The notes under the pieces were generated by a model, which searched no databases, was not told the origin of the DNA, and worked only from the letters and a program-made list of their open reading frames with translations. Position numbers and translations under genes: made by a program. Below, piece by piece: positions 1-9,627 of a stretch of 64,000 nucleotides of DNA (within the stretch, counting starts at the first letter, position 1; the number at the start of each line of letters is the position of its first letter). Where the stretch lies: contig JADGJL010000008.1 in assembly GCA_027600665.1 (NCBI GenBank), positions 62,001 through 126,000 of the forward strand, given 5' to 3'. The DNA is from Irineochytrium annulatum (lineage: Eukaryota; Chytridiomycota; Chytridiomycetes; Chytridiales; Chytridiaceae).

Positions 1-549
1 CCACATGCAGCTATTACGCTCAACCTCCCACCTAATCTCATCTTCATGTGCAGTTATCTCCATTGGCCACTTAGGCTCTGATTTGCGATCCTGTGAAACC
101 AGTGCATACACATGTTGATAATGGACGTTGATTTCATTCTGCGAAGGCATCTTTCTGATCGTGTTCGTCAACCCGTTGATTCGGGTATGTATCCGTTGCA
201 AAACATGCTCGAATTGTTCTTTCTCCAGCTGGACTTTGGCTATATAGTCAATGGCTCCGAGTCTAAGTGCTTCCTGGATATAATCGAAATCCTGATGCAG
301 GGTTAACACAACGATATGAAGTTCCGGATAGAGCTGCCTCGCAGCTCGCATCAGTTCAATCCCTGACATAACGGGCATCGCAAGATCCGTCAGCATCAGA
401 TCGACCGGTTGGGTTTTCAGGAAATCCAGTGCTTTCGCCCCGTTACTTGCCTCTCCTACAACCTCCATGTTGAACTCGTTCCATGGCATCGCAGAGCTAA
501 TGCCTTTGCGTACCAACTTATCATCATCTACAATTAATACCTTAATCAT
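1..549 (-). CDS. YesN-type response regulator, N-terminal part (runs off the window)
   Basis: Reverse-strand reading from the ATG at 549 gives 183 codons with no stop before the window edge. The first 120 residues are a CheY-like receiver: an acidic pocket (VDDD, residues 8-10), the phospho-acceptor Asp55 in LMLTDLAMP, and a conserved Lys near residue 105. The rest is the start of a linker, and the AraC-type DNA-binding domain expected for this family lies outside. The start overlaps the stop of the sensor kinase by four bases (ATGA), so the two are translationally coupled and form one phosphorelay. Its likely role is to activate a carbohydrate uptake or degradation gene set, probably pectin-related given the neighbouring lyase. 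That target is inference. Confidence 0.9.
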   Translation of the reverse strand, partial: MIKVLIVDDDKLVRKGISSAMPWNEFNMEVVGEASNGAKALDFLKTQPVDLMLTDLAMPVMSGIELMRAARQLYPELHIVVLTLHQDFDYIQEALRLGAIDYIAKVQLEKEQFEHVLQRIHTRINGLTNTIRKMPSQNEINVHYQHVYALVSQDRKSEPKWPMEITAHEDEIRWEVERNSCMW

Positions 550-2258
550 GCCGAGATATCTTCTCCTTTAATAGGCAGTACGAGCAGGATGCTTGTCCCT
601 GTCCCCAATTCACTCTCGATCACCAGTTGTGCTTGGTCCCCGTACTGTGCCTTCAACATGCGGTGAACGTAATTGAGCCCGATGCCCATCCCTACTTTTT
701 GTTGTTCAGCTACACGATTGTTTAGCAGATTATGAATGGTTTCTTCGGTCATGCCTGCACCATTATCTTGTATCATAATGTTCAGCGTTGCAGTGCATGT
801 CACTTCAATCTGAATAAAACCTTCGTCACTCAATCCATGATATAACGAATTTTCAACCAGCGGTTGCAGAATAAAGCGGGGCACAGGAATTTGAAGCACT
901 TGTTCATCTGCAGTAATGCGGACGTCAAATTCAAAGTCATAGCGAATTTGCTGCAAAATCAGATATTGTCTTAACGCATCAATCTCCTCTTCCATCGTGG
1001 ATACTTGCCCTAATTTGCCCAAATTGTAATAAAGCAGCTTGTTCAATGATTGCACCAGCTTGTCGATCTCCCCTTGACCATTCATGACGGCCAACCAGTG
1101 CACCGTATCCAGTGTATTCATCAGAAAGTGCGGGTTGATCTGATAGAGCAGTTTTTCCACTTCCAGGTCTGCACGAATCTTCTCTTTCTGCTGAACTTCC
1201 TTGAAGAGGTCACCAATCTGATGCTGCATATTCGAAAATTCACCGAGCAGAAAATCAAATTCGGGAATCTGAGTACGAGCTCGGCTCCCGGTCGTTTGAG
1301 GATTCTTGGACATCCCATCGATTTCCGAATGGAACAGCCCGAGTGGTTTGTATACCATCTTCCACAGGAGCCAAGCGAGAAACACGGTAAAGCCGAGGAA
1401 AAATAAAGCGACCAGCAAAATTTGAAGCAACCACTGGTTTTTCTCCTGTTGATATTGAGCCTGCGAAATGACCGATACGACACTCCATTTCTGTGAGGAA
1501 TCCTCCTTGAACCAGTGATACCCTCGGGATATTCCGTCCTTCGCAGGATCGGCTGTTAAGCTGGAGAAATTCTCGCCGACCTTCATGGCCTCCGGTATCT
1601 CACTGTACACAATGTTTCCTGTACCATCCAGGATGAGGTGAGATAATGCGCCGTTGTATTGATTGTAACCCAAGATATCCTGTGTAAGCCGAAAACCGGA
1701 CTCCACGTAAATGTACACATCGTCCCTTTTGGAGAGTTGTACTTTTCGCATAGCGGACAGAACGAGTTGGTCATCGAATCGGTTCATACTGATATGAGGG
1801 CCATAGTATTTAATGCCATAGGTTTGGAAGAGCACAGGTAAAGAGTCAAAAGATAAACGATCCTTGATTGGAAAGTTGCTAAACTGCGTTGTACCTTCTT
1901 TATCAAAGTAATATAGCGTCAGTCCGATGTTGGGATTGGTAAATGTGACCACACTTAACTCGCTCTTTAATTCGTCCCTGGCCTCAATCAATTGAAAGAT
2001 ATCAGAGGACGGATTCAAGAATTCATCCATGCTTTTGCCCAAAGTTCCCCTGTAGGACAATTGCTGGGTAACGTGATTCATATTGGTGATTGAATTGTCC
2101 AATGAGGACGTGACCTGCTGTAAATTGCTGCGGATGCCATCATCAATTTTATTGGCGAAGATGGAGTCAATAGTATAATAAGAGATTGCAAATATGCTGA
2201 TAAAAGGGATAAACGCACTGAGAAAGAACAGTAAAAATATTCTTTTTTTAAGAGTCAT
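546..2258 (-). CDS. YesM-type sensor histidine kinase
   Basis: A 570-residue membrane kinase. A first transmembrane segment (about residues 7-29) and a second (about 278-302) bracket an extracellular sensor domain of about 250 residues. A HAMP-like linker follows, then the His_kinase domain with the phospho-accepting His377 in the motif QINPHFLMNTLD, and a HATPase domain with NGAGMTEE and GMGIGL nucleotide-binding boxes. This order is typical of YesM/LytS-family sugar sensors. It overlaps the response regulator downstream by four bases. A cre-like site and a strong hairpin lie in its upstream region, which suggests catabolite control and either a leader or an upstream terminator. The ligand is unknown; a pectin fragment is plausible from context. 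Confidence 0.92.
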   Translation of the reverse strand: MTLKKRIFLLFFLSAFIPFISIFAISYYTIDSIFANKIDDGIRSNLQQVTSSLDNSITNMNHVTQQLSYRGTLGKSMDEFLNPSSDIFQLIEARDELKSELSVVTFTNPNIGLTLYYFDKEGTTQFSNFPIKDRLSFDSLPVLFQTYGIKYYGPHISMNRFDDQLVLSAMRKVQLSKRDDVYIYVESGFRLTQDILGYNQYNGALSHLILDGTGNIVYSEIPEAMKVGENFSSLTADPAKDGISRGYHWFKEDSSQKWSVVSVISQAQYQQEKNQWLLQILLVALFFLGFTVFLAWLLWKMVYKPLGLFHSEIDGMSKNPQTTGSRARTQIPEFDFLLGEFSNMQHQIGDLFKEVQQKEKIRADLEVEKLLYQINPHFLMNTLDTVHWLAVMNGQGEIDKLVQSLNKLLYYNLGKLGQVSTMEEEIDALRQYLILQQIRYDFEFDVRITADEQVLQIPVPRFILQPLVENSLYHGLSDEGFIQIEVTCTATLNIMIQDNGAGMTEETIHNLLNNRVAEQQKVGMGIGLNYVHRMLKAQYGDQAQLVIESELGTGTSILLVLPIKGEDISA

Positions 2259-2288
2259 GGGAACCTATTCTCCTTCTGAAAATGAAAC

Positions 2289-2317
2289 AGCAAGCTTCCT
2301 GTGTATGGAAGCTTGCT
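2289..2317 (-). terminator. Strong hairpin between the SUKH gene and the kinase gene
   Basis: Arms AGCAAGCTTCC and GGAAGCTTGCT pair perfectly over 11 bp with a 7-nt loop. On the minus strand a T-rich run follows (GTTTCATTTT). It sits 120 bp after the SUKH gene stop and 30 bp before the kinase start, so it may end the upstream transcript or act in the kinase leader. Confidence 0.65.
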
Positions 2318-2362
2318 CCAAGTCCAATTTCCTTTCATCATTATAGATTGATATTCAAATAT

Positions 2363-2377
2363 GTCAAACGCTTTCAT
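2363..2377 (-). promoter_or_regulatory. cre-like site upstream of the sensor kinase
   Basis: The reverse strand reads ATGAAAGCGTTTGAC, which matches the CcpA cre consensus WTGNAANCGNWNNCW at all positions but the fourteenth. It lies about 105 bp upstream of the kinase start codon. CcpA control of the two-component system is inferred. Confidence 0.45.
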
Positions 2378-2437
2378 AGTGGATGGTAAGATCTAAGAGA
2401 TTAATAAATGAAGTTCTCTAAAAGGATCAAAATTTGC

Positions 2438-2935
2438 TCAATAAAGTGCTATCGATTTTGACATAATGAGTTCCATAAACTCATTCAGATGATTAGCCAC
2501 TTTTTTAATTTCTTCAAATTCTGGTTCTTCTCCATATACGATGGCTCCTATTTCATTGGATAAGTCAATAGCATAGAAGGAATAAACACTGTTAACAGAA
2601 ATCATGATTGGTAGATAATGATTCCACCATGTCGTTATTTCTGATCTCCATTGATCGTCCTCGTTTGCTGCTTCCAAGCTGAGCAGTTCAAATTCATTCC
2701 ATTGAAAATCAGCATCTGAGCTATTTTTGTATTCACTCTCACAAAGGAACCATGTCTTTTCATCAGGGGTAATGCATTGTTCCATAACATGTAAAAAATA
2801 TAAATATTCTTCAGGAATAACTTTGTATCTAGTTATGAAACTAACATCTAAATCTAAATGACAATTCGATTTCTGAGTTATGATCCAACCGTTTGACTCA
2901 GCCCAACTCATAAATTCATGGATTTTGCTGCTCAA
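2438..2935 (-). CDS. SMI1/KNR4 (SUKH)-like protein
   Basis: A 165-residue soluble acidic protein. The features seen are an N-terminal segment ending in YKVIPEEYLYFLHVME, a Trp-rich middle (WWNHYLPI), and a C-terminal FYAIDLSNEIGAIVYG block followed by an amphipathic helix. This pattern fits the SMI1/KNR4 (SUKH) superfamily, often immunity proteins for contact-dependent toxins or general adaptor proteins. The start is taken as TTG at 2935, with a good ribosome site (GGGAAGAAGG) six bases upstream. The longer open frame to 3028 would begin inside a terminator hairpin and is unlikely. No toxin gene is visible beside it, so an immunity role is unproven. Confidence 0.65.
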   Translation of the reverse strand: MSSKIHEFMSWAESNGWIITQKSNCHLDLDVSFITRYKVIPEEYLYFLHVMEQCITPDEKTWFLCESEYKNSSDADFQWNEFELLSLEAANEDDQWRSEITTWWNHYLPIMISVNSVYSFYAIDLSNEIGAIVYGEEPEFEEIKKVANHLNEFMELIMSKSIALY

Positions 2936-2994
2936 AGTGCACCTTCTTCCCTCAAAATGGACTCTCTTTACAATTTTATCGCGAAATAAGTAGA

Positions 2995-3030
2995 AAGTGC
3001 TACTCCTCGAATGGATGAGGAATAGCACTT
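2995..3030. terminator. Hairpin terminator after the pectin lyase gene
   Basis: AAGTGCTA, one mismatch, TCCTC pairs with GAGGA, mismatch, TAGCACTT around an 8-nt loop. On the plus strand it is followed by seven T residues. On the minus strand the tail is weaker (TTTCTAC). It lies 60 bp past the stop of the 2128-residue enzyme and probably ends that transcript. Confidence 0.7.
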
Positions 3031-3091
3031 TTTTTATAAACCTAACCTACTTTATTTCATTGTGGATAATGGGATGCCTCAAACCTCTCAG

Positions 3092-6000
3092 TTACTCGCG
3101 CACCGTCACATTTAATTTGGCTGATCTGGTTTCCCCTGAAGGATTACGAAGAACAGCTTCATACTCATAGATTCCAGGTGCCCTTTCAGAGATTGCGGTA
3201 ACCGCAGACTGTGCGCCAGGTGAGTGAGATTGCAGCGATTGTGTGTCAATCTTTACACCATTTTCGTAAAGTTCGTATTCGGTTGCGTTTGTTCCCCACC
3301 ATAGATTCATGGTGACATTAAAGTTGCCGTCACCGTCCCAGTTGTCATGCGACAGAACGGCTTGCCCCGGAGAAGCATCCGTGACAACAACTGTCAGCGG
3401 CGTACTCATGGTTGTACCCAGTGCATTGATTAATTCCCCCGTATAGATGTAGGTGCCATTTTTCTTACCAGTAATATCAACTTGCACAGATTGGGCAGAT
3501 GGGGATTGATCTACCAGGGAAATTTCCTTAATCATTTCACCATTCTCATACAGCTTGAACTGATTGCCGTTATTTCCCCACCACAGATTCATTGTGACGG
3601 TATAGTCCCCGTCTTTGAGACCCGTGTCATAACCATTATTGTCAGACAAGACCGGAGTGCCAGGGGCCCCGTTTGCGAGTGGCGTTGCCTGATGGAGCCA
3701 TTCCCCCCACTTGATTAGCACACTTGCCTGCTCATCTGTAAATACGGTTCCTCTAGCTGATTGGACGTCATTACCGTAGGATGCAAGCAATTGACGCGCT
3801 TTTGCTCCTTCACGATCGTTTGCTGCCTGTTTGGCCTGCTGTAACGTGTTTGTGAGCTGATCAGCAAGAACACCGGCATTCGGATCGATCGAATCAACTG
3901 CAAAGGTGTTGGTCAGATTGATCAGGCTGTCGAATGTAGCAATAACCGCAAAACGATATTCTACCGTCTGTTCCCACCCAGCCACATCGGAGACGGTTGC
4001 CGTAACCTGATTTAGGCCGGGTTCCAGTGTATACGCCGGAGTGTCCAGAAGCACACCCTCCGGTTCAGCCACACCGGATGCCGTATCGGAAGCGGTATAG
4101 CCAATTTCCACGTGCTGATCAATGGTGTACTCGGTTTGACCATGAATTTCAATGGTTGGTGGTACGAGATCAATGGATATGGACAACAATTGTTCGCTCT
4201 CTTTGTTACCGTCAACATCGACGCTCCAGTAGGTGATCGTATGTGTACCTTCTTCAGCTAGGGTCAACTGCGTGCCACTCACCGTTTCGCCACCATTAAT
4301 TTGATAATAGGTCCCTTCGATTTCGGAGTCTTCATCGGTTGCTGTAAAGGTCACTTGTACAGGAGAAGTATACCAGTCGTTCTGCGATTCCCCTTCCACA
4401 GTTGCCTTAGTATGCGGGGCTTCCTGTTCCGGTGATTCCCCTTCCAGTGTGACAAAATCAGATAAAGGGATATTTAAATCTTTGACAAGGCCTGCCACGA
4501 GTTCAGACACCTTGATTGCACCGTTCATCTGCAAATGTGTGTTGTCTTCGGTTGTACCTACCCACATGAATATCGATTTGGTTCCTTCAGTGCCAAGTTC
4601 CTGAAAATGCTCCCAACTGGCCTGATTGAGATCGATGAGGAGTGTCTCCGTTTCCTGCGCCGTCTCTTTCATCGCCTGTACGTATTCCGGGAAGCTTTTA
4701 TTCAGCACTTCTCCGGTAAAATCACGACGATTCACTGGTGTGACCAGAACCGGAATAGCACCTCTCTGGAGTGCACCGTTAATGTATTCTTTCAGATATA
4801 CCTTAAACTGCTCGGGCGTAAGATATCGCTCCGGACGTGAAGGTGTGGAATCGTTATGAGACCACTGCATGAACAGATAATCGCCTTCGTGAATGTCGAG
4901 CAGAATATCGTTCAGATATCCGCCGACCAGGAAGGTTTTGCTGCTCAAACCGCCAACTGCCCGGTTATCAATGCTGACTTCATTTGCATCAAAATATTCA
5001 CCCAACGTTTCGCCCCAACCTGCTTGTGGACGGTAGCTCTCCGCGTAATTGGCCACCGTGGAATCGCTCGCCAAATATATAACAGGTTTATCGCTTGCGC
5101 TGTGATCTGGCAGACGCTCCAGCTTCAGCGCATTGATCTTCGGTGCATTTCCGGTGAAGTTGAAGTTAAATACCCCATCAATCAGAGCAATATCGTACGT
5201 AATTTCTTTGAATTCGCCCTTGGCAACCGTTGTGAGCGGCAACTTGGTCATTTGCTCCACAACAACATTTGCGCTGGTTGATTCCTCTGCATCCCCGATG
5301 GTCATCGTTACCCGATAATTGGCCGGCTTCATTTCCGCCAGGAAGGAGGTGCCATTTACTCGTGTGAAATCCTCTTTGAGCGCATCCCCGGTCTCCCGGT
5401 TCTCATCTTTGGTCAGTGCAGTATCGGCAAAACCGTAACCGTTGCCTTCGATGTACGCTCTCTTGGCATCTACCTTGATGTATCCTTCGGCAGCACCGCC
5501 GGAACCAAAATCAAATCGGTATTCACTTATTTCTTCGCTCGGTTCATTTGTCAATGAATCCTTTGCCACAGTTAACATGTTAAACGCATGGTCAACTTGA
5601 GCCTGAGTGGCTTCCGTATTAAATATCGCTTCCGCTGCTGTCAAAGCCCGGTTCACCACCGCCTTTGATGCATCTGTATAATCCGACAGATCCAGTGCTT
5701 TAATCTCATTGTACAGAGCGATTAATGCCGTCTGATCGCCACCATCCGAAGGAAGCTGCGTGCCTTCAATCCGCACGTTGTCGATCTGGGTAGTCCAGTT
5801 CAACGTGCCTCCACCGCCTTTTCTTGTTCCGAGGAATCGAATCGCTCTGACATTGTCGGCATATGCGATGGAACTCATAGGGATATCTTTAATTGTTTGT
5901 GTAACGGTCGGATTCGCCACATCTGTTAATGTGAGATCCAACGTTTTCTTCGCAAAATTAATGGTCGCATCCACAGTGACCCACTGGTTCTTGGAAATCT

Positions 6001-9000
6001 CAGTAGCCGTTCCCCCTTCGGGTATAGCTGTATCTCCTGTGCCGTAGTCCGGATTATATGCACCGATATAATAATGAATTTTGGTACTTCCGGTTTTGGT
6101 ATACAACGTGAACAGGGCATTTTCGTTGGAATCCTGGACCGTGAGATGACCTTCTGACGGATAGGCACTCACATTACCGGATTGCCAGTCAAAGTTTACC
6201 TTTACCTGATCGCCGTTTACGGCATCAAACAGACGGAACACCTTGGCCCGATTGCCTGATCCAGACCCTGTGACAGACAGTACCTTATTCCCGGACTGTT
6301 CAACCACCGTTCCCGCCATGGTTCCTGCAATACCCGTGGCATTGACCATCGCATACTGGTAGCCCGAAGGGTCGCCTTCAAAATCCTCCTCATAGAGCTG
6401 GGTTTCCGGCTCTGGTTCTGGTTCGGAAATATCAGGGTCAATGACCAGCGATGAGATACTCAGCCCCATGTCTTTGACCGCACCAGCAACGAGACCGGCA
6501 ATTTTCTGTGCACCATAACTGCTAAAATGAGTATTATCATTGATTCCATTCGGGTATTTTGGATATTCACCCGGATTAGCATATAGGAATACTTTTTCTG
6601 TAGCTGTATTACCAATTTTGTCGTAGTACGCAATACTTAACTTGCTAAGATCAATCAGCGGCACGTCAAGTTCCTCCGCCACTTCTTTCGCTGCCTGCAC
6701 ATATGCCGGGAAGCTGACATTGAACTCCTGAGTCACTGTATTGAAATCCCGGCGTCCCACTGGAGTGAGTAATACCGGGGTAGCGCCGCGCTGTTTGGCA
6801 CCGTTTACATAACGAGCCAAGTAGATCTTATAGTCCTCCGGTGATGCGTACCGGTCCGGTATCCCTGCACTGGCGTCATTATGTCCAAAGGAAATGAAGA
6901 AGAAGTCCCCCGGCTTAATTCGCTGCAGGATCGTATCGAGACGACCGTCTACCATGAAGGATTTGCTGCTTCGACCACCGATCGCATCGTTCACGACGAC
7001 TGCCCCATTGGAGAAATAACGTCCGAACTGCTGGCCCCATCCTTCTTGAGGAGCCTGCGCTTCACTATAAGATTGCATGGTTGAATCACCAGCCATATAG
7101 ATCGTTGTTGCCGCACCAACCGCTTTCTCTGGATATTTTTCGATGATGACATCTTGGATGTCTATGGCTGTACCGGTGAAGAGCAGATCAAGCTGTCCAT
7201 CCACCAATGCAACATCATAGGAATACTCGAGCGGTGCTCCCGCTGTCACATTTGTTACGGCGAGCTTCTGAACGAATTCGGATTTGACCCCCACGTTGGA
7301 GTTATGCGCATCACTGCCCAATCGTAGCGTCACCTTATAGTTGGCATTTGGCAGGTCAATAGCGAATGTCGTACCTGTCACAACCGAAACCTCGTTTGTG
7401 CCTACGGTAACCCCGCTTGCATCCTTGAAGCCGTATCCCTTCTCTTGTGTATATAATGTGTCCTGTATAGCCGTACTTCCTGACGCTGTTTCTGTACCAA
7501 AATCAAAACGGTAAACCTGCTGCGGCATTTCTGCTTCGCGGGTCAGCGCCAGATCGGCTTTCGGGAATGCTGTAGCTTCTGCTCCGAGATAAAAGCCGGT
7601 GTGAGGCGGCTGATTGTAAGATACATTTTGCCATGCTACGCCAAGTCGATACACAGGGTCCTGCATCAGCGTAGGGATACGATAATCCGAAGGAATGGTC
7701 GTTGTGTAGAGACGATATTCCGAGCTATCTTCGCTCCGCAGCAGAATTTCTTCACGCCAGTCGCCCAGAATGTCCGCCTGAAGCGCCGGATTACCTTTGG
7801 TATGATTGTTCGTTAACGTACCGGTTGCCCGGAAGATTTCATTCAGCTTTTTATTTTCGTAATCCCATTTGTAAATGAGTGGAATTCCTTTGGCAGTACT
7901 ATTATCCCACTGATGGTCAAACAGCTCCCGCTGAAGATCTCCGTCCCACCAGATGGCGAAGTTGGCAGTTTTGGGCCCTTCGTCCACCGTATAGATCGCA
8001 TTTCCTGCAGCAGAATAGGTATTGGTTACAGGTACACTTTGCCCGTTGGTAACGGTCGTGGCCCATGATTCGTAGCCCGGATAGTTCGGATCGATGTCCG
8101 CCGACATCCCGCGACCGGTGTCAAAACCTGTTTTCTCACCCCAGAGGATTTCACCTGTGGAGGCATCGCGCATCTCCAGTCCGTACGCCGCATCTGAATG
8201 CTCGTGAACACTGACGACCTGATAGCCATCCCGATTCGGGTCAAGCTGACCGGCGTGCATGGCATCACCGTGTCCAAGTCCGGTGCTGTACATCAAGCTG
8301 CCGTCATCGTCTATAGCTAGGGCGCCAAACATAATCTCGTCTTTGCCGTCATGGTCGGCATCCAGTACACTCAGATTGTGGTTGCCCTGTGCTTGATATT
8401 GTGATCCTGCTTCGTTGGTGTCGAACGTCCAGCGTTTGACGAGTTCTCCACCAACATAATCATAAGCAACAAGCACAGTGCGGGTATAGTAACCCCGACT
8501 CATCACGACGCTTGGTTTCGTACCGTCCAGATAAGCAATCGCGCCAAGAAAACGGTCTACACGGTTGCCATACCCGTCCCCCCAATCACTTACGTTGCCT
8601 CTTGGCGGATCATAATTCACCGTGGATACGGCTGCGCCAGTCTCACCGTCAAACAGCGTGAGATATTCCGGCCCTGACAGTATGTATCCGCCGTCATTTC
8701 GATAATCCTTCGTCCCGTCACCAATAACTGTGCCTTGGCCGTCCTTCGTGCCGTCCGCTGTCTTAACAACAACCTCGGCCTTTCCGTTGCCATCCAGGTC
8801 ATACACCATTAACTGTGTGTAGTGCGCTCCGGCACGGATGTTTACGCCCAGGTCAATCCTCCACAGCTTCGTGCCATCCAGTTTGATGGCATCGATATAG
8901 ACGTTGCCCGTATAACCGGCCTGCGAATTGTCCTTGGAGTTACTCGGACTCCACAAGAAGACGATTTCATATTCGCCATCCCCGTCCAAGTCAGCTACGG

Positions 9001-9478
9001 AAGCATCCCCTGCATAATAGGAGTAGGTTCCGCCGTCCTTGGTCCGTCCGTCGGCCGGTTTATCCAGCGGTATAGGCAGATAATCGTTATGCCAGACCGA
9101 TACAACCTCCGGCTGCATCTGCTCCTTGCCTGAAACAACAGTGGAAATCTGATATTGCGAGCTGTCGAAACCCGTGGTGTCGACATAGTTTGTCACGTCG
9201 CTTATGGGCGACGTATTCACTTTGGTTCCGTTTTTATATATATTGAAAGCGATATCATCTGGGTCGTTGTTTAAATACCTCCAGCTCAGAAAAACACCGT
9301 TGTCTACAAGAACCGCAACCAACCCCCGGTTCAGGTATTCTGCTTGGCGACCCGGCAGGCTGTTTGAAGAAGACTCTGCACGCATCGGTGCTGGAGGAAC
9401 AGCCAGAGAAATAACCATAAGGAGTGCTAAAAAAGATACAAACATCGATTTCTGGATGGAAACAGTTCTTCGGATCAT
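3092..9478 (-). CDS. Giant secreted rhamnogalacturonan lyase (PL11) fused to two SGNH acetylesterase domains
   Basis: A 2128-residue exported enzyme for rhamnogalacturonan I, the hairy region of pectin. Residues 1-34 are a signal peptide ending APMRA. Residues 40-640 match YesW/YesX-type PL11 lyases (LNRGLVAV, SWRYLNNDP, repeated Asp-rich DLDGDGEYE calcium loops). Next come a beta-sandwich (about 665-780) and SGNH esterase 1 (GDST near 797, GHND near 864, NDNTH near 980). Then follow a LamG-like segment, a FIVAR helical repeat (about 1246-1306), a second copy of the beta-sandwich, and SGNH esterase 2 (SDST near 1468, SHND near 1538, EDNTH). The C-terminus holds an Ig-like OmpL47-type domain, a FIMAH-like helical domain (about 1845-1918) and two Trp-rich repeats (1931-2128) like chitinase N-terminal modules. 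Both esterases keep the Ser, Asn and His residues. The start has AAGGAGG ten bases upstream. One enzyme could deacetylate and cut the same chain. Confidence 0.92.
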   Translation of the reverse strand: MIRRTVSIQKSMFVSFLALLMVISLAVPPAPMRAESSSNSLPGRQAEYLNRGLVAVLVDNGVFLSWRYLNNDPDDIAFNIYKNGTKVNTSPISDVTNYVDTTGFDSSQYQISTVVSGKEQMQPEVVSVWHNDYLPIPLDKPADGRTKDGGTYSYYAGDASVADLDGDGEYEIVFLWSPSNSKDNSQAGYTGNVYIDAIKLDGTKLWRIDLGVNIRAGAHYTQLMVYDLDGNGKAEVVVKTADGTKDGQGTVIGDGTKDYRNDGGYILSGPEYLTLFDGETGAAVSTVNYDPPRGNVSDWGDGYGNRVDRFLGAIAYLDGTKPSVVMSRGYYTRTVLVAYDYVGGELVKRWTFDTNEAGSQYQAQGNHNLSVLDADHDGKDEIMFGALAIDDDGSLMYSTGLGHGDAMHAGQLDPNRDGYQVVSVHEHSDAAYGLEMRDASTGEILWGEKTGFDTGRGMSADIDPNYPGYESWATTVTNGQSVPVTNTYSAAGNAIYTVDEGPKTANFAIWWDGDLQRELFDHQWDNSTAKGIPLIYKWDYENKKLNEIFRATGTLTNNHTKGNPALQADILGDWREEILLRSEDSSEYRLYTTTIPSDYRIPTLMQDPVYRLGVAWQNVSYNQPPHTGFYLGAEATAFPKADLALTREAEMPQQVYRFDFGTETASGSTAIQDTLYTQEKGYGFKDASGVTVGTNEVSVVTGTTFAIDLPNANYKVTLRLGSDAHNSNVGVKSEFVQKLAVTNVTAGAPLEYSYDVALVDGQLDLLFTGTAIDIQDVIIEKYPEKAVGAATTIYMAGDSTMQSYSEAQAPQEGWGQQFGRYFSNGAVVVNDAIGGRSSKSFMVDGRLDTILQRIKPGDFFFISFGHNDASAGIPDRYASPEDYKIYLARYVNGAKQRGATPVLLTPVGRRDFNTVTQEFNVSFPAYVQAAKEVAEELDVPLIDLSKLSIAYYDKIGNTATEKVFLYANPGEYPKYPNGINDNTHFSSYGAQKIAGLVAGAVKDMGLSISSLVIDPDISEPEPEPETQLYEEDFEGDPSGYQYAMVNATGIAGTMAGTVVEQSGNKVLSVTGSGSGNRAKVFRLFDAVNGDQVKVNFDWQSGNVSAYPSEGHLTVQDSNENALFTLYTKTGSTKIHYYIGAYNPDYGTGDTAIPEGGTATEISKNQWVTVDATINFAKKTLDLTLTDVANPTVTQTIKDIPMSSIAYADNVRAIRFLGTRKGGGGTLNWTTQIDNVRIEGTQLPSDGGDQTALIALYNEIKALDLSDYTDASKAVVNRALTAAEAIFNTEATQAQVDHAFNMLTVAKDSLTNEPSEEISEYRFDFGSGGAAEGYIKVDAKRAYIEGNGYGFADTALTKDENRETGDALKEDFTRVNGTSFLAEMKPANYRVTMTIGDAEESTSANVVVEQMTKLPLTTVAKGEFKEITYDIALIDGVFNFNFTGNAPKINALKLERLPDHSASDKPVIYLASDSTVANYAESYRPQAGWGETLGEYFDANEVSIDNRAVGGLSSKTFLVGGYLNDILLDIHEGDYLFMQWSHNDSTPSRPERYLTPEQFKVYLKEYINGALQRGAIPVLVTPVNRRDFTGEVLNKSFPEYVQAMKETAQETETLLIDLNQASWEHFQELGTEGTKSIFMWVGTTEDNTHLQMNGAIKVSELVAGLVKDLNIPLSDFVTLEGESPEQEAPHTKATVEGESQNDWYTSPVQVTFTATDEDSEIEGTYYQINGGETVSGTQLTLAEEGTHTITYWSVDVDGNKESEQLLSISIDLVPPTIEIHGQTEYTIDQHVEIGYTASDTASGVAEPEGVLLDTPAYTLEPGLNQVTATVSDVAGWEQTVEYRFAVIATFDSLINLTNTFAVDSIDPNAGVLADQLTNTLQQAKQAANDREGAKARQLLASYGNDVQSARGTVFTDEQASVLIKWGEWLHQATPLANGAPGTPVLSDNNGYDTGLKDGDYTVTMNLWWGNNGNQFKLYENGEMIKEISLVDQSPSAQSVQVDITGKKNGTYIYTGELINALGTTMSTPLTVVVTDASPGQAVLSHDNWDGDGNFNVTMNLWWGTNATEYELYENGVKIDTQSLQSHSPGAQSAVTAISERAPGIYEYEAVLRNPSGETRSAKLNVTVRE

Positions 9479-9581
9479 TCGATTAACGCCTCCTTATCTA
9501 AAAATTCGTTTTTAGAATCATCAGTTCGATCCTGCCCTGCTTGTTATCATAGGAACACAATTTACAGTCACCTCCTCTTTA

Positions 9582-9596
9582 TGTTACCGCTTACAT
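9582..9596 (-). promoter_or_regulatory. cre site at the pectin lyase transcription start
   Basis: The reverse strand reads ATGTAAGCGGTAACA, a full match to the cre consensus WTGNAANCGNWNNCW. It lies directly downstream of the predicted -10 box, where CcpA binding would block transcription when glucose is present. Confidence 0.7.
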
Positions 9597-9598
9597 TT

Positions 9599-9627
9599 AT
9601 CTTACAGGTCTAAAAAAAGACAGACAA
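9599..9627 (-). promoter_or_regulatory. Sigma-A-type promoter of the pectin lyase gene
   Basis: Minus strand: -35 TTGTCT (9627-9622), 17-base spacer, -10 TAAGAT (9604-9599). Transcription would start near 9592, leaving a leader of about 115 bases before the ATG at 9478. Confidence 0.6.
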
